Shown here: positions 13,440 to 15,363 of the stretch, piece by piece
Layout: each line of letters opens with the position of its first letter
Position numbering within the stretch: position 1 is the stretch's first letter
Assembly (NCBI GenBank): GCA_964516055.1
Contig: CAZEYK010000027.1
Location: forward strand, 1-15,363
DNA: 15,363 nucleotides
DNA from: JABIEQ01 sp964516055
Lineage (GTDB): Bacteria; Patescibacteriota; Patescibacteriia; Magasanikbacterales; UBA922
Direction: 5' to 3'
Position numbers and translations under genes: made by a program
The notes under the pieces: generated by a model
The model's input: the letters and a program-made list of their open reading frames with translations, nothing else
Databases searched by the model: none
Told to the model about the DNA's origin: nothing

Positions 13440-14503
13440 AAAAAAAGAATAGCCTCTCATTTAGCATAGAAAAACCAAAAGACACCTGGCGCATTATCGT
13501 CGGAATTTTTATATTAGTACTCATACTTGCGGTATCTATTGGCTGGTACACCGCAAGAGATAATGACCAACAGGAACTTGTCACCAATAGCGACACACTA
13601 AACGGAAAATCATTTTTGGATAGTGTCAAAAATGCACAGTCACAAAATTTAGAGCACATCATCGGTGGAGATATCACCGTAGAACCACCAATTCCACAAC
13701 AAACACCACAATTAGTGGGAACATTGCCGCCACAAGAACAATTTACGGCAAAAGCAATGATTGTAAAAGATAATAAAACCGGGGCTGTCTTGTACAAAAA
13801 AAATGAATACACCAAACGACCAATCGCGAGTATCAGCAAACTCATGAGTGCATTAGTTATTCTTGAAGGATATGTTGATTGGGAACAAAAAGCTACCGTC
13901 GTTCCTGATGATTTGATCGACAGTCACATGTATGCTGGGGATGTGTACACAATAGATGAACTGTGGCGAGCAGCACTTGTTGCCTCATCAAACAAAGCAA
14001 TTCTTACACTTGCAGATAGTATCGGCTGGCCACGAGAAGCCTTTGTTGAGAGAATGAATCAAAAAGCTATGGAGCTTGGTATGATCGATACACATTTTGA
14101 AGAACCAACTGGGCTAAACAATCAAAATGTATCAACAGCCTCAGATCTTGTCCTATTATTAGATGAAGCACTCAAATTAGAAAAAATACAAAATACCGTA
14201 TTGATGGATGAAGTAACTCTCTACTCCGAACAAAGAGACACCTCTGCTACTCTGCGAAATACCGATTGGCTCTTACTCAATTGGATTCCTCACCACTTAT
14301 ATAATATCCGTGGAGGGAAAACAGGATTTATCAATGCATCTGGATATAATTTCATCATGCAAGTTGAAGATGAAAAAGGGCATATCATCGATGTAGTAAT
14401 TCTTGGAACAAACGTTCATGAAGCGCGCTTCATAGAAGCTCGAGATATTGCTCAAGCCGTATTTGATAATTATGAATGGGAAAGCGAAGATGCCACAAAA
14501 TAG
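13436..14503 (+). CDS. D-alanyl-D-alanine carboxypeptidase (peptidase S11, PBP5-like)
   Basis: A 355-residue serine DD-carboxypeptidase that removes the terminal D-Ala of peptidoglycan stem peptides on the outer face of the membrane. One N-terminal helix (about 19-38) is a signal anchor, followed by a Pro/Gln-rich linker to about residue 100. The catalytic domain holds the three penicillin-binding motifs: SISK (132-135, Ser132 nucleophile), SSN (184-186) and KTG (295-297). The C-terminal beta domain of E. coli PBP5 is missing, so this is the short form. Its ATG overlaps the scpB stop (ATGA), linking cell-wall trimming with the condensin genes. All catalytic residues are present, so activity and beta-lactam binding are expected. 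Confidence 0.93.
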   Translation: MKKKNSLSFSIEKPKDTWRIIVGIFILVLILAVSIGWYTARDNDQQELVTNSDTLNGKSFLDSVKNAQSQNLEHIIGGDITVEPPIPQQTPQLVGTLPPQEQFTAKAMIVKDNKTGAVLYKKNEYTKRPIASISKLMSALVILEGYVDWEQKATVVPDDLIDSHMYAGDVYTIDELWRAALVASSNKAILTLADSIGWPREAFVERMNQKAMELGMIDTHFEEPTGLNNQNVSTASDLVLLLDEALKLEKIQNTVLMDEVTLYSEQRDTSATLRNTDWLLLNWIPHHLYNIRGGKTGFINASGYNFIMQVEDEKGHIIDVVILGTNVHEARFIEARDIAQAVFDNYEWESEDATK

Positions 14504-14522
14504 TATTCTAAAAACATAAATG

Positions 14523-14560
14523 TAGAGGTATTATTCATTTGGGAAAAACCAAATACTCTA
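14523..14560 (+). repeat. Hairpin between the carboxypeptidase and COG2426 genes
   Basis: ATTTGG (14537-14542), a 6-nt loop, and CCAAAT (14549-14554) form a perfect stem. TAGAG (14523-14527) and CTCTA (14556-14560) can pair outside it. No U-tract follows, so terminator function is doubtful; a TATTAT at 14529-14534 overlaps it. It may separate the two transcripts or act in the leader. Confidence 0.4.
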
Positions 14561-14584
14561 AACTGAAAATTAAAAAAACGCCAT

Positions 14585-15088
14585 ATGTTTCAATTAAATC
14601 CCGCAATGTGGTTTCAAGCATTTCCTCCTGGATGGTCGGTGTTTTTTTTATCTATGCTTCCTATCACTGAGCTTAGAGCCTCTATTCCTATTGGCATAGA
14701 ATTATATCATCTGCCCATTTGGCAAACATGGATTATTGCTGTTTGTGGAAATATAGCTCCCACAATAGTTACACTGCTTCTTATGCCAAAAATTCATGAT
14801 TGGGTGGTAAAACAACCATTCATTGGAGGCGTCATCAAAAGGAAGCTCAAAGCGGCAGAAAAACAATTTGGAGAAAACCATGCAAAATTTGGAGCCATCG
14901 CACTCGTATTATTTGTGGGTATCCCCTTACCATTCACCGGAGCCTGGACAGGATCACTTGCCGCATTCATTTTTAATATCCCATTTAAAAAATCAGTAAC
15001 CCTCATCGCTGTGGGAGTGTGTATTGCGGCAACTATTGTTACCCTTCTTTCTGTTGGAGCCGGAAGTATTTTTCGATTTTTTTTATAA
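14585..15088 (+). CDS. COG2426 / small multidrug export-type membrane protein
   Basis: A 167-residue integral membrane protein of the Sm_multidrug_ex family (COG2426). Seen: SMLPITELRASIPIGIELY (about 23-41), the family's most conserved block, then GNIAPTIVTLLLMPK, KFGAIALVLFVGIPLPFTGAW (about 100-120) with the conserved IPLPFTGAW, and a last helix ending in LLSVGAG. About four to five helices are predicted. The family is annotated as small multidrug export proteins, but transport has not been well shown for most members. No Shine-Dalgarno precedes ATG 14585. Downstream, 15089-15223 contains no gene that I can support. Confidence 0.88.
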   Translation: MFQLNPAMWFQAFPPGWSVFFLSMLPITELRASIPIGIELYHLPIWQTWIIAVCGNIAPTIVTLLLMPKIHDWVVKQPFIGGVIKRKLKAAEKQFGENHAKFGAIALVLFVGIPLPFTGAWTGSLAAFIFNIPFKKSVTLIAVGVCIAATIVTLLSVGAGSIFRFFL

Positions 15089-15223
15089 AAAGTATGAAAA
15101 AGATTGTTCTCCACTGGAGTTATATCAGACATTGGTAATGTAGACATAAATAGTCTATGGGAAGTCCCAAATGTGCTCAAAGTAAAAAGGTATACTCCTG
15201 AGTAAAAAATAGATGTGTATCAC

Positions 15224-15257
15224 AAAAAAAGAACAGACTACCCCGTAGTCTGTTCTT
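15224..15257 (-). terminator. Intrinsic terminator of tRNA-Leu
   Basis: On the minus strand, AAGAACAGACTAC (15257-15245), a 3-nt loop and GTAGTCTGTTCTT (15241-15229) form a perfect 13-bp stem followed by a run of U (15230-15224). It lies 8 nt downstream of the tRNA 3' end. Confidence 0.9.
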
Positions 15258-15264
15258 CGCTTTG

Positions 15265-15346
15265 TACCGCCGGTGGGAATTGAACCCACATGCCTTTCGG
15301 CACACGATTTTGAGTCGTGCGTGTCTACCAATTCCACCACGGCGGC
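15265..15346 (-). tRNA. tRNA-Leu (anticodon CAA)
   Basis: On the minus strand the gene starts GCCGCCG (acceptor stem), U8 is present, and the D loop carries GGTAGAC. The anticodon stem CACGA/TCGTG encloses the loop CTCAAAA, whose anticodon CAA reads UUG. The long variable arm TGCC-GAAA-GGCA is the class II feature expected of Leu, and the T arm is GTGGG TTCAATT CCCAC. The 3' acceptor CGGCGGT gives a G-U pair at 1-72, and the discriminator is A73. CCA is not encoded, so it must be added enzymatically. A common false ORF (MVELVDTHDSKSCAER) reads through it. Confidence 0.96.
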
Positions 15347-15363
15347 AGCTATAGAAGTTATCC

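Noticed and set aside
15094..15138. 14-codon ORF starting MKKIVLHW after the COG2426 gene
   Set aside because: Too short, no signal or context supporting translation.
15155..15340. Minus-strand ORF beginning MVELVDTHDSKSCAER
   Set aside because: It is a translation of the tRNA-Leu gene and its flank, a well-known spurious protein.

Overview
The window is a compact bacterial chromosome segment of about 40% GC with short intergenic gaps and the standard bacterial code (TAA, TAG and TGA all used as stops). Small genes, almost no Shine-Dalgarno sequences, an archaeal-style AsnRS beside a bacterial AspRS, and several orphan small proteins suggest a Patescibacteria/CPR-type genome. That placement is an inference; there is no rRNA here to confirm it.

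Layout. (1) 58-714, minus strand: trmB, a tRNA m7G46 methyltransferase. (2) 761-1904: a GC-rich (about 55-60%) orphan gene at 1009-1824. It is preceded by a promoter, a 22-codon leader ORF, two competing hairpins and an intrinsic terminator, and followed by strong hairpins. This looks like a self-contained, attenuator-controlled cassette and is the most unusual part of the window. (3) 1918-4331: asnS and an RsmB/NOP2-type RNA m5C methyltransferase whose coding sequence carries an in-frame copy of what looks like a dispersed palindromic repeat. (4) 4337-5713: an AT-rich island with a short remnant-like ORF, a two-helix membrane protein and a small gene interrupted by a -1 frameshift. (5) 5765-7688: DUF1653 protein, cupin, TspO/MBR protein, a small membrane protein and a ProX/YbaK-type prolyl-tRNA editing protein. 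(6) 7752-9627: aspS with its own promoter and a clear terminator. (7) 9666-12062: a DPM1-like GT2 glycosyltransferase overlapping a TMTC/PMT-like GT-C membrane glycosyltransferase. (8) 12032-14503: scpA, scpB and a D-Ala-D-Ala carboxypeptidase, an apparent operon linking chromosome condensation with peptidoglycan trimming. (9) 14585-15088: a COG2426-type small membrane protein. (10) Minus strand: tRNA-Leu(CAA) with its terminator.

Functional themes. Translation dominates: tRNA and rRNA modification, two aminoacyl-tRNA synthetases, a trans-editing factor and a tRNA. The second theme is the cell surface: glycosyl transfer onto lipid-linked or protein acceptors, and peptidoglycan maturation. AsnRS together with an AspRS carrying Leu at the discrimination position implies direct Asn-tRNA synthesis. 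Several genes (GT2, probably scpB, and the leader ORF) have a -10-like hexamer so close to the start codon that their mRNAs would be leaderless. The only canonical Shine-Dalgarno at normal spacing belongs to the GC-rich orphan.
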